From: an uncultured Halieaceae bacterium
GTDB lineage: Bacteria; Pseudomonadota; Gammaproteobacteria; Pseudomonadales; Halieaceae
Assembly (NCBI GenBank): GCA_913048495.1
Contig: CAJWWA010000007.1
Span: 1-33,872, forward strand
Direction: 5' to 3'
Length of the DNA: 33,872 bases
Part shown: one piece after another, positions 9,561-18,560 of the stretch
Layout: each line of letters starts with the position of its first letter
How positions within the stretch are numbered: the first letter of the stretch is position 1
Notes under the pieces: generated by a model
What the model saw: the letters and a program-made list of their open reading frames with translations, nothing else
What the model was told of the DNA's origin: nothing
Database searches by the model: none
Translations under genes and position numbers: made by a program

Positions 9561-10523
9561 TCACCAGGCGTCTTTCAGAGTCGGCCAGCTCTCCATTTCA
9601 CCCGGTGGCTGAGTCTTGCGGGTCCATTCATAGACGGCAGGCCGGTAGGGTTCCGGGCAGCTGTCCACGTCGCGGGGGCCAGCAGTGCTTCCTTGCAGCT
9701 CGGTTGCGTAGGAGTTGGCAGCCAGTTGTTCAATGTCGCCCTGGACGTTGTAGTCCACCGTGTTCACGACAGAGATGAAGAATGTGTAATCCCGGCCGGG
9801 CGCCAGCGTGCCTGCCGGGACCTCCACCGAGGTATCCTCGAAAGTCACATAGGTATCGGTATCGGGCGCTCCGCCGGTGAAGACGACCTCGCCGTGACAG
9901 TCGGAAATCAGGACGAAGATAAAATCGCTCCATGGCGAATCCCCGAGCGGGGCCCCTTCTTCGAAAGGAAGCCAGCTCATCGTTAGCGGACGTGCTGAGT
10001 CAATGGCCTCTCCCGGTTCAATGGCGGCGGTGCCCTGCGCCAGGGTAATCGGGCTTGGACGCGGAACCTGGGTGCGTTCTTCCGGTCCGCCGATGCGTAT
10101 CTCCTGCAGTACCTCCACGCGATCGGGGTACTGGATCTCCCAGCGGAAACGCGTATCCGGAGGCCAGGTGCCGTCAAGGTCGGCAAGGGAATCAAAGGAA
10201 CGTGTCTTGCGCGTATAGAAGAAGCCGTTCGTGAAGGCGCTCTTGTCCGACGAAGGGTCGTAGGTGGCCACCAGCAGATCGCCGGCATAAAGCCGCGCTG
10301 TTACGTCTTTCATGTCGTCAAAGACATCGAATACGACCTCGCTCAGGAAATGTACGTCGGTAAGGCGTAAATCGCCGTTGGAATCCTGTGCGTAGGTCAC
10401 GTATTTCTCGACCCAGGTGATATCCGGCCCGACGCCGGGTTGCCCCAGGGCCGCTCCCGTCTCAAGCAGCGTCATGCCGAGAACAAGCGGGTATACAGCA
10501 ACAAACGAGGTTGTCTTTTTCAT
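9561..10523 (-). CDS. Uncharacterised secreted protein
   Basis: MKKTTSFVAVYPLVLGMTLLETGAALGQ signal peptide; beta-rich body, no family recognised; start trimmed from the track ORF. Confidence 0.7.
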   Translation of the reverse strand: MKKTTSFVAVYPLVLGMTLLETGAALGQPGVGPDITWVEKYVTYAQDSNGDLRLTDVHFLSEVVFDVFDDMKDVTARLYAGDLLVATYDPSSDKSAFTNGFFYTRKTRSFDSLADLDGTWPPDTRFRWEIQYPDRVEVLQEIRIGGPEERTQVPRPSPITLAQGTAAIEPGEAIDSARPLTMSWLPFEEGAPLGDSPWSDFIFVLISDCHGEVVFTGGAPDTDTYVTFEDTSVEVPAGTLAPGRDYTFFISVVNTVDYNVQGDIEQLAANSYATELQGSTAGPRDVDSCPEPYRPAVYEWTRKTQPPGEMESWPTLKDAW

Positions 10524-10733
10524 CAGCCGGATTCCTCTCGGTAGCCGTCGCGTTGGTGATCGGATACCGCCAAATTCAGCTAGCGGGTCTCCCGACCTGT
10601 GCGAAGCCAGTCTAGTTACCGGTCCACATCCGCCACATAACAGATCTCTGATGCTCACATCGCCGAACGGAAAAGCCACTCCGGGTTGCGGAGGGTATGA
10701 TCTCATTCGCCTGATCAATTGGGATAGCACGCC

Positions 10734-11915
10734 ATGGTCTTGCTCGCGATCATCGTCACGGGGCTCATTGCCGATATATACCTTGCCGTGGCGCCGTCCC
10801 TGCTGGGCGCCATGGTCGATTACCAGGGCATCAGCCCTCGCTTGTCGGGCCAGCTCATATCCTATAATTTTTTCGGCTCGGGGCTGGGGACGCTTCTGGC
10901 ACCGGTGGCTCTGTCCCGGTCAAACTGGAACATCCGGTTGACCATGCTGGCGGCGCTGGGAACTGTCAGCGTGACCAGTGTGCTGTCAGTCTGGCTCGTA
11001 GGCAGTAACAGCGCCCTTTCGCTAGTGCGATTCCTGAGTGGCCTCGGTACGGGCGTGGGCTTTACCGCTGCCTGCGTGGCGCTTGTCGGCCTACCCAACG
11101 TCGAACGCTGGTATGCCATTCTCTACGGCAGCCCTTTCGTCGTCGGCGGTGTCGGGATCGCGCTGTTGCCTTCCGTCTATGTTTCCGTTGGCGTGACCGG
11201 CGCCTTCTATGGAATCGCTGCTCTTTGCCTCGCCGCTTGCGCGCTTCTGCCCTGGTTCCCGCGCCACATAGGAGAAGCCGATCGACAGTCGGCGCCGGCT
11301 CCAGGGCAGCTAAGTGGCGCGGGGTGGCTGGCCTCCGGTTTACTTCTGTCGGCGTTTTTTCTGCACTATGTGTTCAACTCCGGGATCTGGACCTACTTTG
11401 AGCGGCTCGGCGTGAGCTTCGGTATGACTCCGGAGTACACAGGTGCGGTGCTCGGCCCCGGCATGGCAGCCGGAATCATAGGCATGCTGCTTGCCTCCTG
11501 GTTGGGTAATCGCATGGCGCCAGTAAGGGCGATCACGGCGGGGACTCTGGTTATCTTTGCGACCACGGCACTGCTGCTTGCAGAGCCATCGGGTCTGGCT
11601 TTTGCGCTGGTTGCGGCACTGTTCAATGCCAGCATTCCCTTCGTCACACCGTATTTTGTTGGTCCGCTCTCGCGCCTCGTCCCGCGGGGACTGGGTGTTA
11701 TGGCTGCCAATGCCGCGCTTATGCTGGGTTTTGCTTCGGGCCCCATGCTCGTGTCGCTAACGATCTCCGGTGACGAATTTACCGGAGCAATCCTTCTTAC
11801 GCTGGCGGGCTTCCTTGCTGTCCTGGTGCTGACCGGATTGTTCGCAGTAGTGGCTTCTGCCAGAGGGCTGCTCGCGCGTGAAGCTGCAGGAACGCCAGCG
11901 GCGAGTGCACCCTGA
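10734..11915 (+). CDS. MFS transporter (paralog of 14440..15621)
   Basis: 12-TM-like 393 aa; IADIYLAVAPSLLGAMVDYQGISPRLSGQLISYNFFGSGLGTLLAP. Confidence 0.85.
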   Translation: MVLLAIIVTGLIADIYLAVAPSLLGAMVDYQGISPRLSGQLISYNFFGSGLGTLLAPVALSRSNWNIRLTMLAALGTVSVTSVLSVWLVGSNSALSLVRFLSGLGTGVGFTAACVALVGLPNVERWYAILYGSPFVVGGVGIALLPSVYVSVGVTGAFYGIAALCLAACALLPWFPRHIGEADRQSAPAPGQLSGAGWLASGLLLSAFFLHYVFNSGIWTYFERLGVSFGMTPEYTGAVLGPGMAAGIIGMLLASWLGNRMAPVRAITAGTLVIFATTALLLAEPSGLAFALVAALFNASIPFVTPYFVGPLSRLVPRGLGVMAANAALMLGFASGPMLVSLTISGDEFTGAILLTLAGFLAVLVLTGLFAVVASARGLLAREAAGTPAASAP

Positions 11916-11948
11916 GCCAGTCCCGGCGGAGCGGTTTGCGCGGAAGTA

Positions 11949-11973
11949 ATGCCGGCTTGAGAAAAAAAGGATG
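11949..11973 (+). promoter_or_regulatory. Island 25-mer motif, copy A (upstream of amidohydrolase)
   Basis: ATGCCGGCTTGAGAAAAAAAGGATG; ungapped match to copies B and C. Confidence 0.5.
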
Positions 11974-12068
11974 CCCGCGCTGCGCCAGAGTAGGCAAGCT
12001 GTGTGGCGCAGGTGTCGGCCTCAGCGGCTGAAGCCCGCTTTCTAACAGGACTCAATGGCAATCCGGTT

Positions 12069-13325
12069 ATGCAGCGACTGCTGATAGAAAATGCAAACGT
12101 GTTTGACGGTTACCGCGACGAGCTTCTCGAAGGACTGCACCTGCTCATTGAGGACGGTGTTATCACGGGAGTTTCCGATGCCCCTGTACGAAGCCCTTCC
12201 ACAACGCGTATCGATGCCTCGGGTGCGACGGTCATGCCCGGGCTTATCGATGCACACGTCCACGTTACAGATTGGGGTGCTTCACCGGCGGAATTGCGCA
12301 ATACACCCTCCAGCTTAACGGCGCTTCGCGCAGCCCGCAGTCTGAACAACATGCTGCATCGCGGCTTTACGACCGTGCGCGACGCATGCGGTGCCGATTT
12401 CGGTCTCGCGGTTGCTATCGAAGACGGTTTGATCGAAGCACCAAGGTTGTACTTTGTTGGACAGGCATTGAGCGCCACTGGTGGTCATGGTGATTTCCGG
12501 GACCCCGGTGATGACACGCGAGACGATCCTTGCGGTTGTTCCGCCCGCGGTCTGAGCCTGGTCGTGGACGGAGAGACCGAAGTAAGGCGCGCTGCTCGCA
12601 ACGAGCTGAGGAAGGGTGCCCACGCGATCAAGATCATGGCGTCCGGCGGTGTTGCGTCGCCGACGGATCCGATTGCGAACCTGCAGTTTTCTGAGCGCGA
12701 GATGCGTGCAATTGTCGAAGAAGCCCGCTTCTGGGGTCGCTACGTCATGGCTCACGCCTATACGGCAGAGGCTATCGGGCGTTGCCTGGAGTGCGGCGTG
12801 CGATCCATAGAGCACGGTAATCTGATCGATCGCGAAGCCGCGGAACTCGCCGCCAGTCTCGATGCCTTCGTGGTCCCGACCCTCGTCACCTACCAGGCGA
12901 TGGAGGAGCGAGGCGAGGAGATCGGAATGTCGCGGGTCAGCCTCGACAAACTCCGGGATGTACGCAAGGCCGGGCTGCAGAGTCTTGAATACCTGAAGGA
13001 AGCCCGTGTGAAAACGGGCTTCGGTACCGACCTTTTCGGCGATCTTCAATCCGAGCAGGCCCGGGAGCTCTCGATCCGTGCCGAAGTTGAATCGAACGTC
13101 GAAGTCCTGCGTTCAGCGACGTCGGTTAATGCCGAGCTGCTTCAGATGAAGGGGCGTCTCGGGTGTATACGCGAAGGTGCGTTGGCGGATCTGCTGATCG
13201 TCGATGGCAACCCGCTTGAGGACCTCGGCAAGCTGCAACAGGGCGCCCGGTACATCACGCACATTATCAAGGGTGGCCGCGTCGTTGGCGGGAGTGCCTC
13301 CGGCGTCAGTCCTGCCGCAGGTTAA
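12069..13325 (+). CDS. Amidohydrolase superfamily metal-dependent hydrolase, dipeptidase/imidazolonepropionase-like
   Basis: MPGLIDAHVHVTDWG, GAHAIKIMASGGVASPTDPIANLQFS (Lys ligand region), MAHAYTAEAIGRCLECGVRSIEHGNL, FGTDLFG; ATG 12069 chosen as start (MQRLLIENANVFDG). Confidence 0.9.
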   Translation: MQRLLIENANVFDGYRDELLEGLHLLIEDGVITGVSDAPVRSPSTTRIDASGATVMPGLIDAHVHVTDWGASPAELRNTPSSLTALRAARSLNNMLHRGFTTVRDACGADFGLAVAIEDGLIEAPRLYFVGQALSATGGHGDFRDPGDDTRDDPCGCSARGLSLVVDGETEVRRAARNELRKGAHAIKIMASGGVASPTDPIANLQFSEREMRAIVEEARFWGRYVMAHAYTAEAIGRCLECGVRSIEHGNLIDREAAELAASLDAFVVPTLVTYQAMEERGEEIGMSRVSLDKLRDVRKAGLQSLEYLKEARVKTGFGTDLFGDLQSEQARELSIRAEVESNVEVLRSATSVNAELLQMKGRLGCIREGALADLLIVDGNPLEDLGKLQQGARYITHIIKGGRVVGGSASGVSPAAG

Positions 13326-13353
13326 TCAAGTTCAGGAAGGAGTAATAGACCCC

Positions 13354-14433
13354 ATGTCAGAAACGACCGATGTCAGTACAGCGCTAAAGCCCGAGTTCCT
13401 GGTCGTCGTCGACAAGATCTACCGGGAGATGTGTAACCTCCAACCCGGTACCAAGGTTCTTATCATCACCGACTCGCGAACGCCCCGACACGTAGTGTCG
13501 GTGTTCATGGGGTATGCCATGGCGATGGGTGCCGATGTTTCGGTTTCCGAGAATCCGATGCCACCGCCGCCCACGCTGCAGCCTGGCTACGAGTGGAACT
13601 CGATGGTAAAGGCCGCCGCCGCGCAGGCGGAGCTGATCGTGGACCTTGCCGTTGGCTATGCCGATTTCATGGCAGAGGCCGTTGAGCGGGGCGCGCGCAT
13701 TATGAGCCCCGGAGATGGTACCGGCGGCCACCATATCGAGGATACGCTGATCCGGACAATGCTGGCGGCTGACATCCACGCACTGCGCCGGGAAGCAATA
13801 GCGATTGCGAAGCTGTTCACCGAGGCGTCTACACTGAGAATGACCTCGGAAGAGGGTACTGATTTCGAGATGGATATCAGCGGCCTCGAGGGCATCTCTT
13901 CGGACGAGTTCCTCTGGGACCCCGACAAGAAACAGATGACCGGCACCTGGGCGGCACTGCCCCCGGCGGCCCCGGGCATCGTGATTCCCAAGGGTCGTGG
14001 GAACGGGGTGATGGCAGTGGACGGTTTTCTTCTTTATGAACCGGCCTATGATCACGAGAAGCCGACGGGTCCGGTATTCCTTACCTTCGAGAACGGAAAG
14101 ATCGTTGATGTGGCCGGAGAGCCATTGTTTGCCGGTCGCTTGCGGCACTGGTTCGACGAGCAGCCCGATGATTCGGCGCAATATGGCCCTGTGCATCTGA
14201 ACCTCGGCCTGAACTCGCGCGCAATGCTGACGCAGCATCCAGAGTTCGAGAAACTCCGCGGAACCGTTTGTTGTGGCATTGGCGACAGCAGCTTGTTGAC
14301 CAGGATGTGGCACGGGTCGGATCTGGAGCCGAACATATCTCACATGCACTGGGACATTCTGCTCATGCGGCCGACGCTGCTGCTCGATAGCGCGCCGGTT
14401 TGCAGGGACGGCTTTATCGTCGCTGAAACCTGA
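13354..14433 (+). CDS. M29 aminopeptidase/NicX-like metalloprotein, copy 1
   Basis: MSETTDVSTALKPEFLVVVDKIYREMCNLQPGTKVLIITDSRTP...HLNLGLNSRAML...HMHWDILLMRPTLLLD; RBS AGGAAGGAG upstream. Confidence 0.8.
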   Translation: MSETTDVSTALKPEFLVVVDKIYREMCNLQPGTKVLIITDSRTPRHVVSVFMGYAMAMGADVSVSENPMPPPPTLQPGYEWNSMVKAAAAQAELIVDLAVGYADFMAEAVERGARIMSPGDGTGGHHIEDTLIRTMLAADIHALRREAIAIAKLFTEASTLRMTSEEGTDFEMDISGLEGISSDEFLWDPDKKQMTGTWAALPPAAPGIVIPKGRGNGVMAVDGFLLYEPAYDHEKPTGPVFLTFENGKIVDVAGEPLFAGRLRHWFDEQPDDSAQYGPVHLNLGLNSRAMLTQHPEFEKLRGTVCCGIGDSSLLTRMWHGSDLEPNISHMHWDILLMRPTLLLDSAPVCRDGFIVAET

Positions 14434-14445
14434 GCCCGCTCAGGT
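14428..14445. terminator. Perfect 7-bp hairpin containing both convergent stop codons
   Basis: ACCTGAG-CCCG-CTCAGGT; TGA 14431-14433 (+) and TCA 14440-14442 (-) lie in the two arms. Confidence 0.45.
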
Positions 14446-15621
14446 GGCGGTCCCGGCCCGGGAATCGTCGTCAAGACGTTTGATGTCGTATCGTTTGACC
14501 AGCGCCGTGAGCGCCAGCGCGATAGCGAAGCCGGCAATGGACGTGAAGTAAAGCCGGCTGAAACTATCGCCATGCAGCAGGTAAGACGCGACCAGGGCAC
14601 CCAGGGAGTACCCGGCCATCAGCAGGAAGTTTGCTGCAGCAACCGCGCGTCCAGAGGGCGCAAGGAGTGCCGCAAAGGCCACGAAGTAGGGCACGACGAA
14701 GGTGATACTCGCGTTGAACACTGCTGACGCGACCCCAAAAACAAGCGGTGAGGTGAACGCGGCAAGCGCAACAGTGGCGAGCGTGATGGCAATCAGTCCG
14801 GCAATGATCGGAATCACGTGGCCAAGCCTGTCGCCCAGTATCCCTGCGCCGCACATGCCGATGAGTGCCGCGGCGAGTCCGGGTCCCAGTATCGCGCCAG
14901 AGTCCTCTGGAGAGAGGCCCAGAGAAACCCCGATACGCTCGAGGTATACCCAGACGCCGGTGTTGGCCGCGTTGAACAGAAAGAGCGCCACCATGATCGC
15001 GGTAACCGGAATAGCTATGGCGGGGAACTGATCGCGGGTCGGCGCCGATACTGCATTGCGAGGTCCAACGCCGATGGGGAAGAGCCGATGCATTGGCAGC
15101 GCAACCAGGGCGAGTAGCGCAATACCGCCAAAAACACCCTCCAGACCGATTGAACGATACAACGTGGGCAGGCCGGCCAGGCCCGCTCCGCCGAGGATGA
15201 AGGGCATCCCGCACAGCACGGCATAGGTGCGCTCCATCCAGGGCATCGTCATGAGAGCCACAGCGCACACGGTGAACGAAAGACCCGCTGCGATACCGTT
15301 GACGAACCAGTTGATGCTAAGCAGCCACGGCCAGGGGCTGAGTGTTGCAGCGCCTAAGCTGGTTACGATCACGATCAGCATGCAACCGGCAATCGTCCTG
15401 CGAAGGTCCCAGCCGCCCCGGTGAATGACAAGTATCGCCAGGAGACTAGCGAGTGTGGCTCCAATATTGCTGTAGGAAATGAGCCGTCCCGCGAAGGCCT
15501 CGCTGAAGCCCTGGTAATCCACAAGCGCGCCGACGAAGGACGGTGCGGCCGCCATGTAGACATTGCACAGGCCTCCAAGAAGGAGGATTGCTGCTATCCT
15601 GTGCAGCACATGACCGCGCAT
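14440..15621 (-). CDS. MFS transporter (paralog of 10734..11915)
   Basis: CNVYMAAAPSFVGALVDYQGFSEAFAGRLISYSNIGATLASLLA; WVYLERIGVSLGLSPEDSGAILGPGLAAALIGM. Confidence 0.87.
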   Translation of the reverse strand: MRGHVLHRIAAILLLGGLCNVYMAAAPSFVGALVDYQGFSEAFAGRLISYSNIGATLASLLAILVIHRGGWDLRRTIAGCMLIVIVTSLGAATLSPWPWLLSINWFVNGIAAGLSFTVCAVALMTMPWMERTYAVLCGMPFILGGAGLAGLPTLYRSIGLEGVFGGIALLALVALPMHRLFPIGVGPRNAVSAPTRDQFPAIAIPVTAIMVALFLFNAANTGVWVYLERIGVSLGLSPEDSGAILGPGLAAALIGMCGAGILGDRLGHVIPIIAGLIAITLATVALAAFTSPLVFGVASAVFNASITFVVPYFVAFAALLAPSGRAVAAANFLLMAGYSLGALVASYLLHGDSFSRLYFTSIAGFAIALALTALVKRYDIKRLDDDSRAGTAT

Positions 15622-15944
15622 GGTACGACTACCGCCCTGCTGCTGACACGGGCAGCAAAACCAAGGTTTGCCACTTCCTCATAGCGCTGGTGACCCTCGA
15701 GTGGTGGGCGTACTCCTGCAGGCCCCGATTGCTTGAGATGACGCGCGGCATTCCGTTACCCCCTTCGCTTCGATCAGGCCCGGACCGACCCTTAGCGGGT
15801 GTCTGCTCTTCCGGCGGCTGCGGTGGAGTCGCTGCTTTTGCGGCAGGATAGCCTGCGGCTGGCCGGGAACCCATGCCCCGATTCAAAAGCCCGCTTGTTC
15901 AATTGATGAAGTCGTTTGCAATGGAGTCCGTACTGCTCCGCCAA

Positions 15945-15969
15945 GGTGCGCCAGGCACCAGCTAGGTGC
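15945..15969. repeat. Alternating 5-nt half-sites at exact 10-nt steps
   Basis: GGTGC-gccag-GCACC-agcta-GGTGC. Confidence 0.45.
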
Positions 15970-15995
15970 AGATGCCGCTCGTTCAGCTTTAGACA

Positions 15996-16020
15996 ATGTC
16001 GGCTTGAGCAAAAACGAATT
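15996..16020 (+). promoter_or_regulatory. Island 25-mer motif, copy B (upstream of TonB receptor)
   Basis: ATGTCGGCTTGAGCAAAAACGAATT; 20/25 identical to copy A. Confidence 0.5.
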
Positions 16021-16108
16021 TACCGGGCGCTGCCGGGGCGGCTAGTTTGATCGAGAGTCAGGAGATGAACCTTTTTCCATTACTGTTACTCGAACCGGGG
16101 CCGCCCAG

Positions 16109-18514
16109 ATGCAACCAGTATTTCACCAACTAAACCGCCACCTGCGGAAGACGCCAATAGCGCTGGGGGTCGCCCTGGCGCTCCAGCAACCCCCTGCGGT
16201 TGCACAGGAGGCTCGGCTTGAGGAGGTACTCGTTACCGCAACTCGCCGCGCGGTAACGGTGCAGGACATCCCCTACAACATCAACGTGGTCACTGGCGAA
16301 CAGCTGCGCGCGGCCGGCATTTCCGATGTTGTGGAGCTGGTCAGACTGGTCCCGGGCCTGACTATTCTCAACGAGGGGCCGCGGGTGTCGGGCAACCGCA
16401 ATACCTACAATCTGCGTGGTATGAACGTCGATGCGGCCGGCAACGAGGATGACAACCCCCGCATCAGCCAGGCTACCGTTTCAACGTACCTCGGCGAGGT
16501 GCCGATGTTCTTCCCCATGAAACTGGTGGACATAGCCAGAGTCGAAGTGCTGCGTGGACCCCAGGGCACGCTGTACGGCGCGAGCTCGGTTGGCGGTACC
16601 ATCCGCTTCATGCCCGAGGCGCCGCGGCTGGATGAAACTACGGTCCAGCTCATGGGTGAGTTTTCCCAGACCGAGGAGTCAGGTGATCTCAACTATGACG
16701 GCAATATCGTCGTTAACCTTCCCCTGTCCGAGCAGCTGGCCTTCCGCGGTTACTTCGGACAGGAGCGGCTTGCCGGTTTTATCGACGCCGTTGACCTTAT
16801 TGAGCAGACCGGAACGCCGCGCAACCCGGGTGAAATCGTCTTGCAGGATCCGGACGACATTCTTGGCAGTCCGGCGATTCGCGGCGGGGTCATCAAGGAT
16901 TCCAACGAATCCGAACAGACTTATTTCCGCGGCAGCCTGTTGTTCCGCCCCAGCGACCTTATCGAAGCCACGTTGAACTACCATTTTCAGGAAGTCGAGG
17001 TCGACAACCGCTACGAAGACAATCGCTTTTTCGGGGACGGAGAGGATTACAAGACCTACAAGGCCTTCACTGATCCACAGGACGGTGAACTTTCCCTCAT
17101 CAATCTCGATGTGCAGGCGGACCTGGGGTTCGCGCGGTTGACCTCTGCTACAGGCTATACAGAAATCGACATCGACAGCGTTTCGGATTCCTCCGGCTTT
17201 TTGCGCACCAATTTGCCGCAGTACTACTTCGGCTTCCCGCGTCTGTTTGCCCCCTTGAGCCGCAGTCAGTCCACTGAGACCTTCACCCAGGAACTGCGTC
17301 TTGTATCCACGGGGGACGGCCCCATCGACTGGGTGGCGGGTGTCTTCTACATGGAGAACAAGCTTGATTTCACCATGTTGCAGATCGCCTCTGGACTGAA
17401 CGACTACACCAACGCCTATTTCGGCACACCCGCACCGGTGGATTTTACCGACGTGCTGGCGCGCGGGGGAACAAACCAGGAGTTCACCGACCTGGCCGCT
17501 TTTGCTGAAGTAACCTGGCATGTCACCGACCGCTGGCAGGTTACCGGCGGAATCCGGGTTTTTGACCAGGAACTGGACGGATCCTCCGGCATACCGCTTC
17601 CTTACGCGTCGAGAACGTTCGAGTACTACTACTACGGCACGGCGACCGATGATTTTCTGCTCGGTGGCATCAACCCGACCGAGTACGAAGTGGACGAGGA
17701 GATCCTGAAGTTCAACACCTCGTTCGAAGTTTCTGACGACATGCTGATCTTCGCGACCTTCGCCGAGGGTTTTCGGCCTGGCGGGGCCAACCAGCTCCCC
17801 GAAACCGACCCCTTTGGGAACGACAACTCGGCAATCCTCGATTTTCAGCCGGATGTCGTTGATAACTATGAGGTGGGTATCAAGGGCACGATCGATGATC
17901 GTTTCACCTATACCGCGACCGCGTTCTACATGGACTGGGACGATTTTCAGGCAACGCTCGCTTCACCTTTCGGAATCGCCTATATCGACAATGTGCCCGG
18001 GGCGGAATCGAAGGGTCTGGAGCTCGAACTGAGCGGTTACCTCGGCAGCAGTTTCGACTTTACGCTGGGATATTTCTACGTGGATGCGGAGATCAGCGAA
18101 GACTTCAATTTTGTGGCGGGGGACCCCTCCTCTGTGATCGAAGCAGGCACGTCGCTGCCGGCGGTTCCAGAGCACGAATTTTTCGGCGCGGCGAACTACC
18201 GGGTTGGTTTCGGCGATTCCACGCTAACTTTTCACCTGGACGCCTCTTACCGCGGGGAGACCCGCAGCAACTTCCGTGACCTGCCGAATTACCCGCTCGA
18301 GAACTTTGCAGAGCTTGATGCTTTCACGATCTGGAATGCCTCGGTAAGCTGGGAGACCGGACCGTACCGCGTCTGGCTGTTCGGTGAGAATCTGGGCAAT
18401 GAACGCGGGGAAACACTTGTAACAGCGGAGGATGCCTACGGCCCTCGTGACCAGGCACGGGGAGTGACGAGGCCGCGCACCTTCGGCCTACGATTCAGCT
18501 ACTTCTGGGAGTAA
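16109..18514 (+). CDS. TonB-dependent receptor
   Basis: Signal peptide, LEEVLVTATRRAVTVQDIPYNINVV TonB box/plug start, VEVLRGPQGTLYGASSVGGTIRF plug, barrel ending TFGLRFSYFWE. Confidence 0.95.
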   Translation: MQPVFHQLNRHLRKTPIALGVALALQQPPAVAQEARLEEVLVTATRRAVTVQDIPYNINVVTGEQLRAAGISDVVELVRLVPGLTILNEGPRVSGNRNTYNLRGMNVDAAGNEDDNPRISQATVSTYLGEVPMFFPMKLVDIARVEVLRGPQGTLYGASSVGGTIRFMPEAPRLDETTVQLMGEFSQTEESGDLNYDGNIVVNLPLSEQLAFRGYFGQERLAGFIDAVDLIEQTGTPRNPGEIVLQDPDDILGSPAIRGGVIKDSNESEQTYFRGSLLFRPSDLIEATLNYHFQEVEVDNRYEDNRFFGDGEDYKTYKAFTDPQDGELSLINLDVQADLGFARLTSATGYTEIDIDSVSDSSGFLRTNLPQYYFGFPRLFAPLSRSQSTETFTQELRLVSTGDGPIDWVAGVFYMENKLDFTMLQIASGLNDYTNAYFGTPAPVDFTDVLARGGTNQEFTDLAAFAEVTWHVTDRWQVTGGIRVFDQELDGSSGIPLPYASRTFEYYYYGTATDDFLLGGINPTEYEVDEEILKFNTSFEVSDDMLIFATFAEGFRPGGANQLPETDPFGNDNSAILDFQPDVVDNYEVGIKGTIDDRFTYTATAFYMDWDDFQATLASPFGIAYIDNVPGAESKGLELELSGYLGSSFDFTLGYFYVDAEISEDFNFVAGDPSSVIEAGTSLPAVPEHEFFGAANYRVGFGDSTLTFHLDASYRGETRSNFRDLPNYPLENFAELDAFTIWNASVSWETGPYRVWLFGENLGNERGETLVTAEDAYGPRDQARGVTRPRTFGLRFSYFWE

Positions 18515-18560
18515 TCGGCAGGGCGTCGATACTCCCGACGTCCTGTGTGGGACTCCGGCG

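Noticed and set aside
10678-10702. Possible fourth 25-mer (actccgggttgcggagggtatgatc) upstream of the first MFS gene
   Set aside because: Matches only about 9 of 16 invariant positions and lacks the A5 tract; indistinguishable from chance by eye
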